From positions 455,109 through 519,108 of the forward strand of contig JANNUS010000006.1 in NCBI GenBank assembly GCA_031395485.1: DNA of 64,000 nucleotides. Direction: 5' to 3'. A model generated the notes under the pieces. It was given only the letters and a program-made list of their open reading frames with translations, did no database searches and had not been told where the DNA came from. The DNA is from UBA2336 sp031395485 (GTDB taxonomy: Bacteria > Bacteroidota > Bacteroidia > Cytophagales > Cyclobacteriaceae). The position numbers and the translations under genes were made by a program. This document shows positions 54,610 through 62,542 of the stretch, one piece after another (position 1 is the first letter of the stretch; every line of letters starts with the position of its first letter).

Positions 54610-55468
54610 AATTGTTTTTCTAGCTGCACTCATGCTTTCAAACTGCGAGTTCATAAAAATGAAGAGCAGTCAGGGAGATGATGAAGTAAAACGCAGCCCA
54701 ATAGCCAGAGTAAGCAATACATTTTTATATAGAGATGAACTTACGGGAATTGTAGCTGCCGGAACCGATAAGGCCGATAGTACAGTGCGTGTGGAAGCTT
54801 ATGTTACAAGCTGGATCCGAAAGCAGCTATTAATTAAGGAGGCTGCCAGGAAAATTGATATTGATGAAGCGGCTGTTGAGCGTAAAATTCTCGATTATCG
54901 CTTTAGTCTCATTGCCTATGAGTACCAGTCATTCTTTGTAAAGCAAAACCTAGATACAGCATTTTCAAACGAGCAAGTTGAAAAGTATTATAGAGATAAT
55001 ATCGATAATTTTATTTTGAAGCAAAATATTGTGCAAGCAACCTTTATTAAAGTGCCCAAAACCGCACCTCGCACGAATAAAATCAGATCACTTATTTTTT
55101 CAGAAAAGGAGAAAGAGTTGAAGGAGTTGAAGTCATATTGTTTGAGTTTTTCAGCCGCGTATCATTTATCGGACTCTACGTGGATGGTGTTTGATGAATT
55201 GGTTAAAAATTCGCCTTTGGCGGAGATACCAAATAAAATTCAGTTTTTAAAGGCCTATACGTATTACGAAACTTCGGATGATAGTTATCTTTACTTTTTG
55301 AAAGTGGTTAAATACCGCATTTCTGACAATATTTCGCCACTTGAGTTTGTAAAGGACGATATCCGCAATATTATTTTAAATAAGCGCAAGGTAGAACTTG
55401 CCAAAAAACTGGAAGATGATGTATACAATAATGCAGTTAGCGAGAATGAGTTTGAAATTTTTAAATAG
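54584..55468 (+). CDS. SurA-N-like lipoprotein in the folding-factor operon
   Basis: The 294-residue lipoprotein has a lipobox ending LSNC (Cys21). The mature part is like the N-terminal chaperone region of SurA-type proteins: SNTFLYRDELTGIV, a helix with SWIRKQLLIKEAARKIDIDE, and NEQVEKYYRDNIDNFILKQN. No complete parvulin catalytic block (VSHI with a GGDLG turn) is visible, so it may be a chaperone without isomerase activity. It sits between two SurA-like genes with overlaps of 26 and 23 bases, an arrangement seen in Bacteroidota. The function is inferred from order and helix pattern. Confidence 0.72.
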   Translation: MFFRGSRHKIVFLAALMLSNCEFIKMKSSQGDDEVKRSPIARVSNTFLYRDELTGIVAAGTDKADSTVRVEAYVTSWIRKQLLIKEAARKIDIDEAAVERKILDYRFSLIAYEYQSFFVKQNLDTAFSNEQVEKYYRDNIDNFILKQNIVQATFIKVPKTAPRTNKIRSLIFSEKEKELKELKSYCLSFSAAYHLSDSTWMVFDELVKNSPLAEIPNKIQFLKAYTYYETSDDSYLYFLKVVKYRISDNISPLEFVKDDIRNIILNKRKVELAKKLEDDVYNNAVSENEFEIFK

Positions 55469-56813
55469 AAATTCTATCAAAGTATTGGCTTTGGCCTCGG
55501 CTTTATCCATAATCTTACCCCGTGACATAAGTGCTCAAGAAAACCAGGGTTTTGTTGTAGATGAAATCATAGGGAAAGTTGATAATTATATTGTTTTGAA
55601 ATCGGAGTTGGATAGAGCTTACCTCGATTATGTTACCAATGGAGGGACAGCAGGCGATCAATCACGGTGTCAGTTTTTGGCCTTGCTAATCAGGAATAAG
55701 TTAATGATGGCCAAAGCCGAAATTGACTCAATTGTAGTTTCTGATGATGAAGTTGATTCGAATACCGAACGAAGAATGGCCGTTATTTTATCACAGTATG
55801 GCGGTTCAGCCGAAGAGCTTGAGAGTAAGTTCGGGAAATCATTAGAGCAAATTCGTAGCGAACTTCGCGACCAAATTCGCGAGCAGATGGTTGTTGGTGA
55901 AATGGAGAGAACAATCACAAAGGATATAGCCGTAACACCCGCAGATGTAAAACGTTTTTTCTATAGAATTCCGAAAGACAGTTTACCCTTCTTCTCTGCG
56001 GAGGTGGAGGTAGCACAGATTGTTAAAGTTGCTAAAATAAGTGAGAAGCAAAAGGATCAAACGAAACGTCAGCTAATTGAAATTAGGAACAAATTATTAA
56101 TCGGAGAAGATTTTTCAACGCTGGCTAAAAAGCATTCATCCGATCCAAGCGTAACAAGTAATGGTGGCGATATGGGCTGGACTGGCCGAGGAGCGTTGGT
56201 GCCAGAGTTTGAGGCAACAGCCTTTAAGCTTAAACCCAATGAAATATCTATGCCTATTGAAACAGAGTATGGGATACATATAATTCAGTTGCTCGATCGC
56301 AGGGGTAACGAGTATCATGCTCGTCATATTTTGATGTCTCCAACACCTTCCTTCCAAGATTTGCAAGTTGCCAGTAGATACCTGGATAGCATAAGAACGA
56401 TTATAGTAAAGGACAGCGTGCTTTTTCAAAAAGCGGCAAAGGAGCATTCGGATGATATGCAAACGAAAGGAAGCGGAGGTTTTTTTTCGGATGATAATGG
56501 AGGAACACTGATATCTGTCGATGAGGTTGACCCAGTAGTTTTCTTTGCAATCGATTCAATGAAGGTTGGGGCAATATCAAAGCCACTTACGTATCGTACA
56601 GACCAGGGAAAGGAAGCTGTACGAATTTTATTCTATAAAGGCCGAGTAGCACCCCATCAGGCTTCACTATCCACTGACTGGAATCGAATTCAAACCGCCA
56701 CCCTTGGTCAAAAGAAAAATAAAGTACTAGAAAAATGGTTTGCAAAAGCTCGTAAAGATGTGTTTATCAGCATTGAGCCAACCTATAATTTTTGTGGAAT
56801 TTTAGATGAGTAA
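55446..56813 (+). CDS. SurA-like peptidyl-prolyl isomerase
   Basis: The 455-residue protein has a signal peptide (IKVLALASALSIILPRDISAQ) and the SurA start VVDEIIGKVDNYIVLKSELD. Two parvulin domains follow: AEVEVAQIVKVAKIS to GGDMGWTGRGALVPEFEATAF, and HARHILMSPTPSFQ to GGFFSDDNGGTLISVDEVD. SurA escorts nascent outer-membrane proteins to the BAM machinery. I use ATG 55446; the in-frame upstream part (from 55398) is antisense-free but replaces the basic start with unnatural residues and lies within the previous gene. It overlaps that gene by 23 bases. Confidence 0.94.
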   Translation: MSLKFLNRNSIKVLALASALSIILPRDISAQENQGFVVDEIIGKVDNYIVLKSELDRAYLDYVTNGGTAGDQSRCQFLALLIRNKLMMAKAEIDSIVVSDDEVDSNTERRMAVILSQYGGSAEELESKFGKSLEQIRSELRDQIREQMVVGEMERTITKDIAVTPADVKRFFYRIPKDSLPFFSAEVEVAQIVKVAKISEKQKDQTKRQLIEIRNKLLIGEDFSTLAKKHSSDPSVTSNGGDMGWTGRGALVPEFEATAFKLKPNEISMPIETEYGIHIIQLLDRRGNEYHARHILMSPTPSFQDLQVASRYLDSIRTIIVKDSVLFQKAAKEHSDDMQTKGSGGFFSDDNGGTLISVDEVDPVVFFAIDSMKVGAISKPLTYRTDQGKEAVRILFYKGRVAPHQASLSTDWNRIQTATLGQKKNKVLEKWFAKARKDVFISIEPTYNFCGILDE

Positions 56814-56889
56814 ATGATTTTACCATCTGTATAAAAAGAAAGATTACTAAAAACCGCCATGCTAACTTTATTAAAAAAGAATTAACCTA

Positions 56890-57858
56890 ATGGTGAAATT
56901 TGCAAGTGATGTTGAGGCTGCTGATGCGCTTTCAGATACCTACAAAAGTATGGTAAAGGAAATCTCAAAAGTAATTATCGGACAAGAGGATGTAGTTCGC
57001 CTTGTACTAACCGGTATTTTTTGTCATGGTCACTCATTATTAGTAGGTGTACCAGGCCTTGCCAAAACACTATTAATTCAAACGATTGCTAAAGCCCTTG
57101 ATTTAGAATTTAAGAGAATACAATTCACGCCCGATCTAATGCCATCTGATATTTTAGGCTCTGAGACAATGGATAAAGAGCGTAATCTTAAATTTGTTAA
57201 GGGCCCCATTTTTGGGAACGTAATTTTGGCCGATGAAATAAATAGAACCCCTCCAAAAACACAAGCCGCACTGCTGGAGTCGATGCAGGAATATGCCGTA
57301 ACTATTGCGGGGCAACGTTATGAATTGCCCAAACCATTTTTTGTGTTAGCCACGCAAAATCCTATTGAGCAGGAGGGAACCTACCCATTACCGGAAGCTC
57401 AACTTGACCGGTTTATGTTTAATATTTTGTTGACGTATCCTACTTTTGCCGAGGAGGTTGAGGTAGTTAAGAATACAACAACCGATGAGCAAAAATTGGT
57501 AAACAAAATTCTAAGTTCGTCAGATATCGTAGCGTATCAGCATTTGGTTCGTAAGGTGCCTGTGCCAGATAACGTTATTGAATATGCCGTACGATTGGTC
57601 AATAGAACCCGACCACAAACACCCGAAGCTTCAGCTATTGCGAATGATTATTTGGAATGGGGTGCTGGACCGCGAGCTTCTCAATATTTAGTTTTGGGCG
57701 CCAAGTGTAATGCGTTACTAAATAAAAGGTACTCACCCGATATTGAAGATGTTCAGGCAATTGCTAAGCCAGTATTGCGCCATCGAATGGTAAGAAACTT
57801 TAAAGCGGAGGCGGAAGGAATTAGTGTAGATGAGCTAATTAACCGAATGATGAATTAG
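56890..57858 (+). CDS. MoxR-family AAA+ ATPase
   Basis: The 322-residue ATPase has the MoxR layout: GVPGLAKTLLIQTIAKAL (Walker A), FTPDLMPSDILGSE, NVILADEINRTPPKTQAALLESMQE (Walker B and sensor, in part), and FVLATQNPIEQEGTYPLPEAQLDRF (sensor 1 region). The lid domain ends with VRLVNRTRPQTPEAS. MoxR proteins act as chaperones for VWA-domain partners or in metal insertion. Usually a DUF58 and VWA genes follow, but here the next genes are a methyltransferase and a DUF2279 protein, so the expected partners are missing from this place. Confidence 0.95.
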   Translation: MVKFASDVEAADALSDTYKSMVKEISKVIIGQEDVVRLVLTGIFCHGHSLLVGVPGLAKTLLIQTIAKALDLEFKRIQFTPDLMPSDILGSETMDKERNLKFVKGPIFGNVILADEINRTPPKTQAALLESMQEYAVTIAGQRYELPKPFFVLATQNPIEQEGTYPLPEAQLDRFMFNILLTYPTFAEEVEVVKNTTTDEQKLVNKILSSSDIVAYQHLVRKVPVPDNVIEYAVRLVNRTRPQTPEASAIANDYLEWGAGPRASQYLVLGAKCNALLNKRYSPDIEDVQAIAKPVLRHRMVRNFKAEAEGISVDELINRMMN

Positions 57859-57908
57859 TGCCATGCTGCACAGCGTGTGCAGTTAATATTTACCAACATC
57901 ATTTACCA

Positions 57909-58553
57909 ATGAACTTACGGTGGAAAATCGCTCAGATGGCCGAACTCATATGGTGGAATTTTTACCTTAAAAATAAGCCAACAGAAGAGTATCTACTTTG
58001 GAAAACAGAATATTGGCATAGCCTGTTAAAGACGATTGGACTTAACAATATCGATTTCAGTTCGAATAAAATTTTAGATGCCGGATGTGGACCTGCTGGC
58101 ATTTTTACAGTATTTCGAAAAGCAATTGTTGATGCTATTGATCCTCTTATAGATGAGTATGAGCAAAAAGTGCCCCATTTCAAAAAGCAATCTTATCCTT
58201 ACGTAACCTTTTATGCTAGCCCTATTGAAACTTTTGAATTTGTAGCAACATATGATTTTGTTTTTTGTATTAACGCAGTTAACCATGTTGAGAATATTTT
58301 TCTTTGCTTGGATAGATTGATAGCGGCAATTTCACCAGGTGGCACACTGATCTTATCAGTTGACACGCATAATTACTTTATTTTAAAAAAATTTTTTCAA
58401 TTAGTTCCCGGAGACATTCTTCATCCACACCAATATAATTTAGTTGAGTATCACGCTATGTTGAAAAATCGAGGATGCACAATTCTACAAACCCATTTGT
58501 TAAGGAAGCAATGCATTTTTGATTATCATATTATTATGGCCACGAAAGTATAG
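57909..58553 (+). CDS. Class I SAM-dependent methyltransferase
   Basis: The 214-residue protein has the SAM-binding motif ILDAGCGPAGIF, followed by VDAIDPLIDEYEQK (acidic strand end), YDFVFCINAVNHVEN and GGTLILSVDTHNY. It is a complete class I fold; the substrate cannot be deduced. I use ATG 57909 rather than the in-frame ATG at 57858, which would overlap the moxR stop and add a Cys-rich 17-residue piece. It is followed eight bases later by a DUF2279 gene, likely co-transcribed. Confidence 0.85.
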   Translation: MNLRWKIAQMAELIWWNFYLKNKPTEEYLLWKTEYWHSLLKTIGLNNIDFSSNKILDAGCGPAGIFTVFRKAIVDAIDPLIDEYEQKVPHFKKQSYPYVTFYASPIETFEFVATYDFVFCINAVNHVENIFLCLDRLIAAISPGGTLILSVDTHNYFILKKFFQLVPGDILHPHQYNLVEYHAMLKNRGCTILQTHLLRKQCIFDYHIIMATKV

Positions 58554-58561
58554 CGCAGCGA

Positions 58562-59428
58562 ATGTATTCACAATTTAAAACTTTGCTGGCATTACCAAAA
58601 GAACCTGTGCGAGGAAGGGTATTAATTTTTTCGCTGATCTGTTTAGCCCTTTACTCAACAATACTGGCAGGCCTCTTAATTGCATGGTACACCTTGGATA
58701 CTACCGTTCCCTTTCACTGGTTTAATGACAGCACTGGGTGGTTGTTTGTTGATAAGTTCGGTCATTTTTATATTGCTTTCATTGAATGTAGTATACTTTC
58801 TAAAGTATGGCGATGGACTGGGTTGAAGGAAAAAAATTGCGTGTTAATTGCTTCTGGTATCGCTTTTATTTCTCAGTCTTCCTACGAAATTTTTGATGGG
58901 TTCTCTGCAGGCTATGGAGCATCTGTTACCGATATTCTTGCAAATGCAATGGGAGTTGCTGTTTTTGTGGCCCAATTTATTTTGTTTAAGCGACTTTTTC
59001 TTTCGTTAAAATTCAGTTTTCATGCAACATCTTTTGCTCACTTGCGTCCAATTTTTTTTGGTGACAGTATTATTCAGCAAATATTAAAGGATTATAACGG
59101 GCAGACGTACTGGTTTACGTTTGATTTGAATGAATTTATAAGACGAAAGATTTTGCCAGCGTGGATTTTTATTACGGTTGGCTATGGCGGTGATGGAATG
59201 CTTGGAGGAGATGATAATGTGTGGACGGGCGAGGATGGAGAAATACACGACTACAGCAACGTTGTAAGGACCAGTCGCATAATGTGCTCAATTGATTTTA
59301 ATTGGAGTATTATTACTAATAAGTATTTGCGGTATTTATGCCATATTTTTAAGTATGTAAAATTCCCAGCTCCAACTGTAGAGATTAATGTCGCAAAGGG
59401 TTTTCGGTTTCATTGGATTTACTTTTAA
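58562..59428 (+). CDS. DUF2279-family membrane protein
   Basis: The 288-residue protein has a helix near the start (VLIFSLICLALYSTILAGLLIAWY), then WLFVDKFGHFYIAFIECSILSKV, the DUF2279/YfiM block in which KFGHF and the later SSYEIFDGFSAGYGASVTDILANAMG (shown in part) resemble a VanZ-like arrangement. Two or three further hydrophobic segments follow, and the last third is beta-rich with YGGDGMLGGDDN. Function unknown; it may be an envelope protein. The end borders the repeat-rich accessory region. Confidence 0.8.
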   Translation: MYSQFKTLLALPKEPVRGRVLIFSLICLALYSTILAGLLIAWYTLDTTVPFHWFNDSTGWLFVDKFGHFYIAFIECSILSKVWRWTGLKEKNCVLIASGIAFISQSSYEIFDGFSAGYGASVTDILANAMGVAVFVAQFILFKRLFLSLKFSFHATSFAHLRPIFFGDSIIQQILKDYNGQTYWFTFDLNEFIRRKILPAWIFITVGYGGDGMLGGDDNVWTGEDGEIHDYSNVVRTSRIMCSIDFNWSIITNKYLRYLCHIFKYVKFPAPTVEINVAKGFRFHWIYF

Positions 59429-59453
59429 GGATTTTGTTTTAGTGAATCTTCTG

Positions 59454-59560
59454 ACGGAAATGTCCACGTGCCAACAGTTTGTAAGAAGGCGGTTAGTTAT
59501 TTATCTGCGATTAGAAACTATGTCCAGTGATACGAAATTGTCAAGGTAAGATTTTAAAAT
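59454..59560 (+). repeat. Direct repeat element, copy 1 (~107 bp)
   Basis: Starts ACGGAAATGTCCACGTGCCA, as does copy 2 at 59586, 132 bases downstream. The copies are alike over about 107 bases, with no length change in the first ~85 and scattered substitutions. The ATG at 59460 opens a 29-codon frame beginning MSTCQQFVRRR. Confidence 0.75.
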
Positions 59561-59585
59561 GCATTGCCTACGAGTCCACGGTCAA

Positions 59586-59693
59586 ACGGAAATGTCCACG
59601 TGCCAACAGTGTTTAAGAAGGAGAATGATTATTTATCAGCGCGTAGAGATTTTGTCCAGCGATACAGATTGTCGGAGAGAGGATTTTTAAAAT
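59586..59693 (+). repeat. Direct repeat element, copy 2 (~108 bp)
   Basis: Starts like copy 1. The ATG at 59592 opens a 32-codon frame, MSTCQQCLRRR onward, aligned with copy 1 without gaps for 25 codons. Both end in a run like GATTTTTAAAAT. Confidence 0.75.
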
Positions 59694-59734
59694 AGCTTGT
59701 TTTCTATTTTTCTAAATATCCTTCACCAAAAAGC

Positions 59735-59757
59735 AAAAAAAAAGCGCGCTTCGCGCG
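59735..59757 (-). terminator. Terminator-like hairpin downstream of the PIN module
   Basis: On the minus strand GCGCG, loop AAG, CGCGC is followed by nine T residues. It lies about 120 bases past the PIN toxin stop and could end that message. Confidence 0.55.
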
Positions 59758-59849
59758 TAACTACTTTGTCAGATGGGGGCGGGAGAACTGAAACGTTTCT
59801 GTAGGTTTCTTTTTTCATGCAACAAATTTAGTTTGAGTCCTGAGTAGCA

Positions 59850-59872
59850 CAAACACGCTGTTGGCGGCTGTG
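59850..59872. repeat. Direct repeat flanking the PIN toxin-antitoxin pair, left copy
   Basis: CAAAC-N4-TGTTGGCGGCTGTG. It differs from the right copy (60570-60592) by one of 19 fixed positions. It ends two bases before the PIN toxin stop codon. Confidence 0.7.
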
Positions 59873-59874
59873 CC

Positions 59875-60291
59875 TTACCTACTTTTCTTTAAGTAGTCGG
59901 TCATTGTGATAATTATTGTTCTCCCAATTGTCTTTAATTCCAAAAGGTCTTTATCACCAGTTATTAAGTAGTTTGCTTTCGAGTCCTTGGCTAATGATAG
60001 TAAAAAATTGTCCTTTGGGTCACGGCACAATTCTAAATTACTCTTTACTTCTGCAATTTCTCCATAGACCTCAAACATGTCAACAAGTTGCTCGATGTCA
60101 TTGTTGGTAAAATACTTTTTGAATTTAGGTCTGTGAGCAACTGATAAGAATTCTTCAACGAGTTCGAGACTGAAAATAGTTTTAATTTTTCCAGTTATTA
60201 TTTTGTTGTCCAGATTTTTAAAGTCTTTCGTTATTAAGTAACTAATCCAAAGATTAGTGTCAATAATAATTCGGTCAGCCTTTTTTGCCAT
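59875..60291 (-). CDS. PIN-domain toxin
   Basis: The 138-residue protein is a PIN-family toxin of the COG1569 type: RIIIDTNLWISYL (first Asp), FSLELVEEFLSVAHRPKFKKYF (Glu), LCRDPKDNFLLSLAKDSKANYLITGDKDLLEL (the remaining Asp set, given in part). PIN toxins are magnesium-dependent RNases held in check by a partner antitoxin. Its start overlaps the antitoxin's end by 17 bases, the usual arrangement. The acidic residues are all there, so it looks active. The pair sits between direct repeats in a gene-poor stretch. Confidence 0.88.
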   Translation of the reverse strand: MAKKADRIIIDTNLWISYLITKDFKNLDNKIITGKIKTIFSLELVEEFLSVAHRPKFKKYFTNNDIEQLVDMFEVYGEIAEVKSNLELCRDPKDNFLLSLAKDSKANYLITGDKDLLELKTIGRTIIITMTDYLKKSR

Positions 60292-60493
60292 ATCTCTTAG
60301 CCCGAACTAATTCAACTTCTTTTGTTATTTCGTCTAAAGAAATACCTTTTCCTTTAGTCCTTAGGTTGTCAAGAAGTTTTTCAAATGCCTTTATTGGGTT
60401 TTTATCCCGAATGTTAATAAGGTTCAAGTCTGCCAGATCTTTTATGATTCTTTTGGCTTTAGGGTTTACAATATCTATTCTTAATGTTTCCAT
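60275..60493 (-). CDS. Antitoxin of the PIN pair
   Basis: The 72-residue, highly charged protein starts METLRIDIVNPKAKRIIKDLADLNLINI and ends with a basic tail (RAKRYGKKG). The N-terminal strand-then-helix pattern is typical of short antitoxins coded with COG1569 PIN toxins in Bacteroidota. It should bind the toxin and repress the pair's promoter, which would lie in 60494-60569. Confidence 0.8.
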   Translation of the reverse strand: METLRIDIVNPKAKRIIKDLADLNLINIRDKNPIKAFEKLLDNLRTKGKGISLDEITKEVELVRAKRYGKKG

Positions 60494-60569
60494 AACTCAA
60501 ATATACAATTCAGATGTCACTTTTTGGATGTCCAAATATGTCGTTATGGACGAATTTTGGGCATTGCCG

Positions 60570-60592
60570 CAAACCTTTTGTTGGTGGCTGTG
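60570..60592. repeat. Direct repeat flanking the PIN toxin-antitoxin pair, right copy
   Basis: CAAAC-N4-TGTTGGTGGCTGTG, the partner of 59850-59872 at a 720-base offset. It lies 77 bases upstream of the antitoxin start. Confidence 0.7.
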
Positions 60593-61261
60593 TGGCCTTC
60601 TCCTCACTTCATTCGTAGCCTTGTATTTTGTCCCCCGTTAGTTACATAAATCTTTTAATTCAGTAGTGCGGTGGGGCATTTTTCATTGCCTACTCTTTCC
60701 ACTTACAACAACCCTGAGCACACTCTTTAACTGGCTTTGGATGTGTGCTGCAAACGCGGCCAGGCAATGTGTGTGCGATTTCGAAGCTGTCATTTCACAA
60801 AGTCTTACAACACTTATTGTTTCTTATAAGAAACATGCATGTCAATAGTCAATCATAACCAATTTGCCCATTGTTTGAAAGTCGCCCCGCCAAATTTTTA
60901 GCCTTTTGTCCCTGTCGGTTATTGTTTGCGCCCGAAACGGGTACCCTAAATAGAAGTGGGGCTGGTGTACGCTGGGTTATCCCGTCAGCCCTAATTAAAA
61001 AGTTCAGATGGGCATGAGAAACAAGTCGATTATTAATAAGAAGACTGAGAGATTTGCGAAAAGTGCTTTTGTAGAGTCAAATGTTTTGCAATTAATGCAA
61101 CTAAAAGTCTCAACGTCCAGCATAATGGGATTTTGCGCAAAACATAAATTCTCTCAACGCAATCTTTGAAATTCAAGATAATGACTCTATAAATAATTTT
61201 AACCTAATGATTAACACAGTCATCCCATCACAAAAAGAAGGTTAAAAAAAACATTTAAAAA
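60593..61261. other. Non-coding accessory stretch
   Basis: Nearly 670 bases without a convincing gene; a 60-codon open frame at 60666-60848 has no family features. It contains the palindrome at 60818 and an interrupted inverted repeat at 60959-60991 (GGGCTG ... CAGCCC with an inner GGG/CCC). The last 60 bases before 61262 are AT-rich and may hold the promoter of the desaturase-like gene. Confidence 0.5.
60818..60835. promoter_or_regulatory. Perfect 18-base palindrome
   Basis: TGTTTCTTATAAGAAACA reads the same on both strands. It could be a binding site for a dimeric regulator, but no promoter is obvious beside it. Confidence 0.35.
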
Positions 61262-62542
61262 ATGAGCACATTACTTTGGTTAATAGTTGTAGGGGTTCCC
61301 ACAGTTGGCAGTCTGATTATTATAGAAGCAGTTGTCGCAAAAAGAAGGAAGATTAAAATATACACGCTTTCAGATAGTGTTACCAATTTATCATGCGGTA
61401 TTCTAGAGCGCATTTTTAATGTTTATTTTTCAGTGATCGTGTTGTTTGGCTTTAACTACGTTCACGAGAGCATTGCTTTGTTTCAAATACCATTAAATAT
61501 TTTCACTTGGATTATTGGACTATTGGTTACTGATCTGATAGGATATTGGTTCCATCGTTTAAGCCATCAGGTTAATTTTCTATGGGCAGCTCATATTGTA
61601 CATCATCAGAGTGAAGAGTTAAATTTAACAACGGTTTTCAGAGTGTCATTTTTTGCTGTAATTTTTAGAGCATTCTTCTTTGTGTGGATGGCATTGATTG
61701 GATTTGATGTGTTCACGATAGTCACCACCGGTATAACGCTTGGATTATATCAGTTTTTTACTCATTCAAGAGTTATTGGCAAATTAGGTTTTATTGAAAA
61801 ATTCATGACCACTCCATCTCATCACAGGGTTCACCATGGCAGAAACGAGAAATACTTAGACCAAAATTATTCTCATATTTTTATTATTTGGGACAAACTA
61901 TTTGGGACTTTTATAGAGGAAGATGAGGAACCTGAATATGGAATTACATCAGGCTTTGAAAGTGCTAGTGCCTATAATGCCAATTTTTCATACTGGAAAA
62001 ATCTCTTCTATAGAGCCAAGAAAGCGCATAGATTTAGTGACAAGATCAGGGTTTTCATAAAGCCACCAAAGTGGATCCCTGAGGGATCAGATCAATTGAC
62101 AAATAATTTCAAGGTTGTTAATAAAGGCAATAGATTAAGGGATAAAATTTCAATTCATTTTGAAAGGAGAGCATACATCATGCTGAATATTCTGATCACT
62201 ACTTTCTGTTTTATTAATCTCCTTCTTTTAAAGGCTAAACTAGGAAATGATGTTACCGTGCAAGATCTTATTGTTAATAAGCAACTAATTGCTTTGGTCG
62301 GGATAATCCTGATTTCAATTTTTGCTCATTCTAGAATTATTGAGCAAGCCAAGTATGCTACCCTCGTTGATGCCTTTAGATTAATGATAATAGTTGGCTT
62401 TACTGTTTTTGGATTTAGTTCTCTTGCCATTTCCTTTTGGCTAATCCCCGCAGTTTTTATCTATAGTGGACTAATGCTTACCTGGTTACTAAAATTAGAT
62501 TCTGATAAAAACCGGGTGAAATTTATCCCAAGGCCCTTATAA
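61262..62542 (+). CDS. Sterol desaturase / fatty acid hydroxylase family protein
   Basis: The 426-residue membrane protein has the di-iron histidine boxes of this superfamily in order: HRLSH, then HIVHHQ, and after two further helices HHRVHHGRNEKYLD, followed by YSHIFIIWDKLFGTF. Membrane helices surround them. A further ~160 residues with four helices extend the C-terminus beyond the catalytic part, as in the large bacterial members. These enzymes hydroxylate or desaturate lipids using O2 and two irons. The stop codon shares one base with the next start (TAATG), so the two are co-translated. It lies in an accessory region, so acquisition by transfer is possible. Confidence 0.9.
   Translation: MSTLLWLIVVGVPTVGSLIIIEAVVAKRRKIKIYTLSDSVTNLSCGILERIFNVYFSVIVLFGFNYVHESIALFQIPLNIFTWIIGLLVTDLIGYWFHRLSHQVNFLWAAHIVHHQSEELNLTTVFRVSFFAVIFRAFFFVWMALIGFDVFTIVTTGITLGLYQFFTHSRVIGKLGFIEKFMTTPSHHRVHHGRNEKYLDQNYSHIFIIWDKLFGTFIEEDEEPEYGITSGFESASAYNANFSYWKNLFYRAKKAHRFSDKIRVFIKPPKWIPEGSDQLTNNFKVVNKGNRLRDKISIHFERRAYIMLNILITTFCFINLLLLKAKLGNDVTVQDLIVNKQLIALVGIILISIFAHSRIIEQAKYATLVDAFRLMIIVGFTVFGFSSLAISFWLIPAVFIYSGLMLTWLLKLDSDKNRVKFIPRPL

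Noticed and set aside
59454..59693. CRISPR array
   Set aside because: Only two copies, each ~107 bases, with no regular spacers and no cas genes.
60666..60848. Small protein-coding gene of 60 codons
   Set aside because: No signal, domain or ribosome-binding site; composition is like the surrounding non-coding sequence.
60959..60991. Integron attC site or tRNA-like fold
   Set aside because: GGGCTG/CAGCCC arms are present, but the required RYYYAAC and GTTRRRY core sites are missing and no cloverleaf can be drawn.
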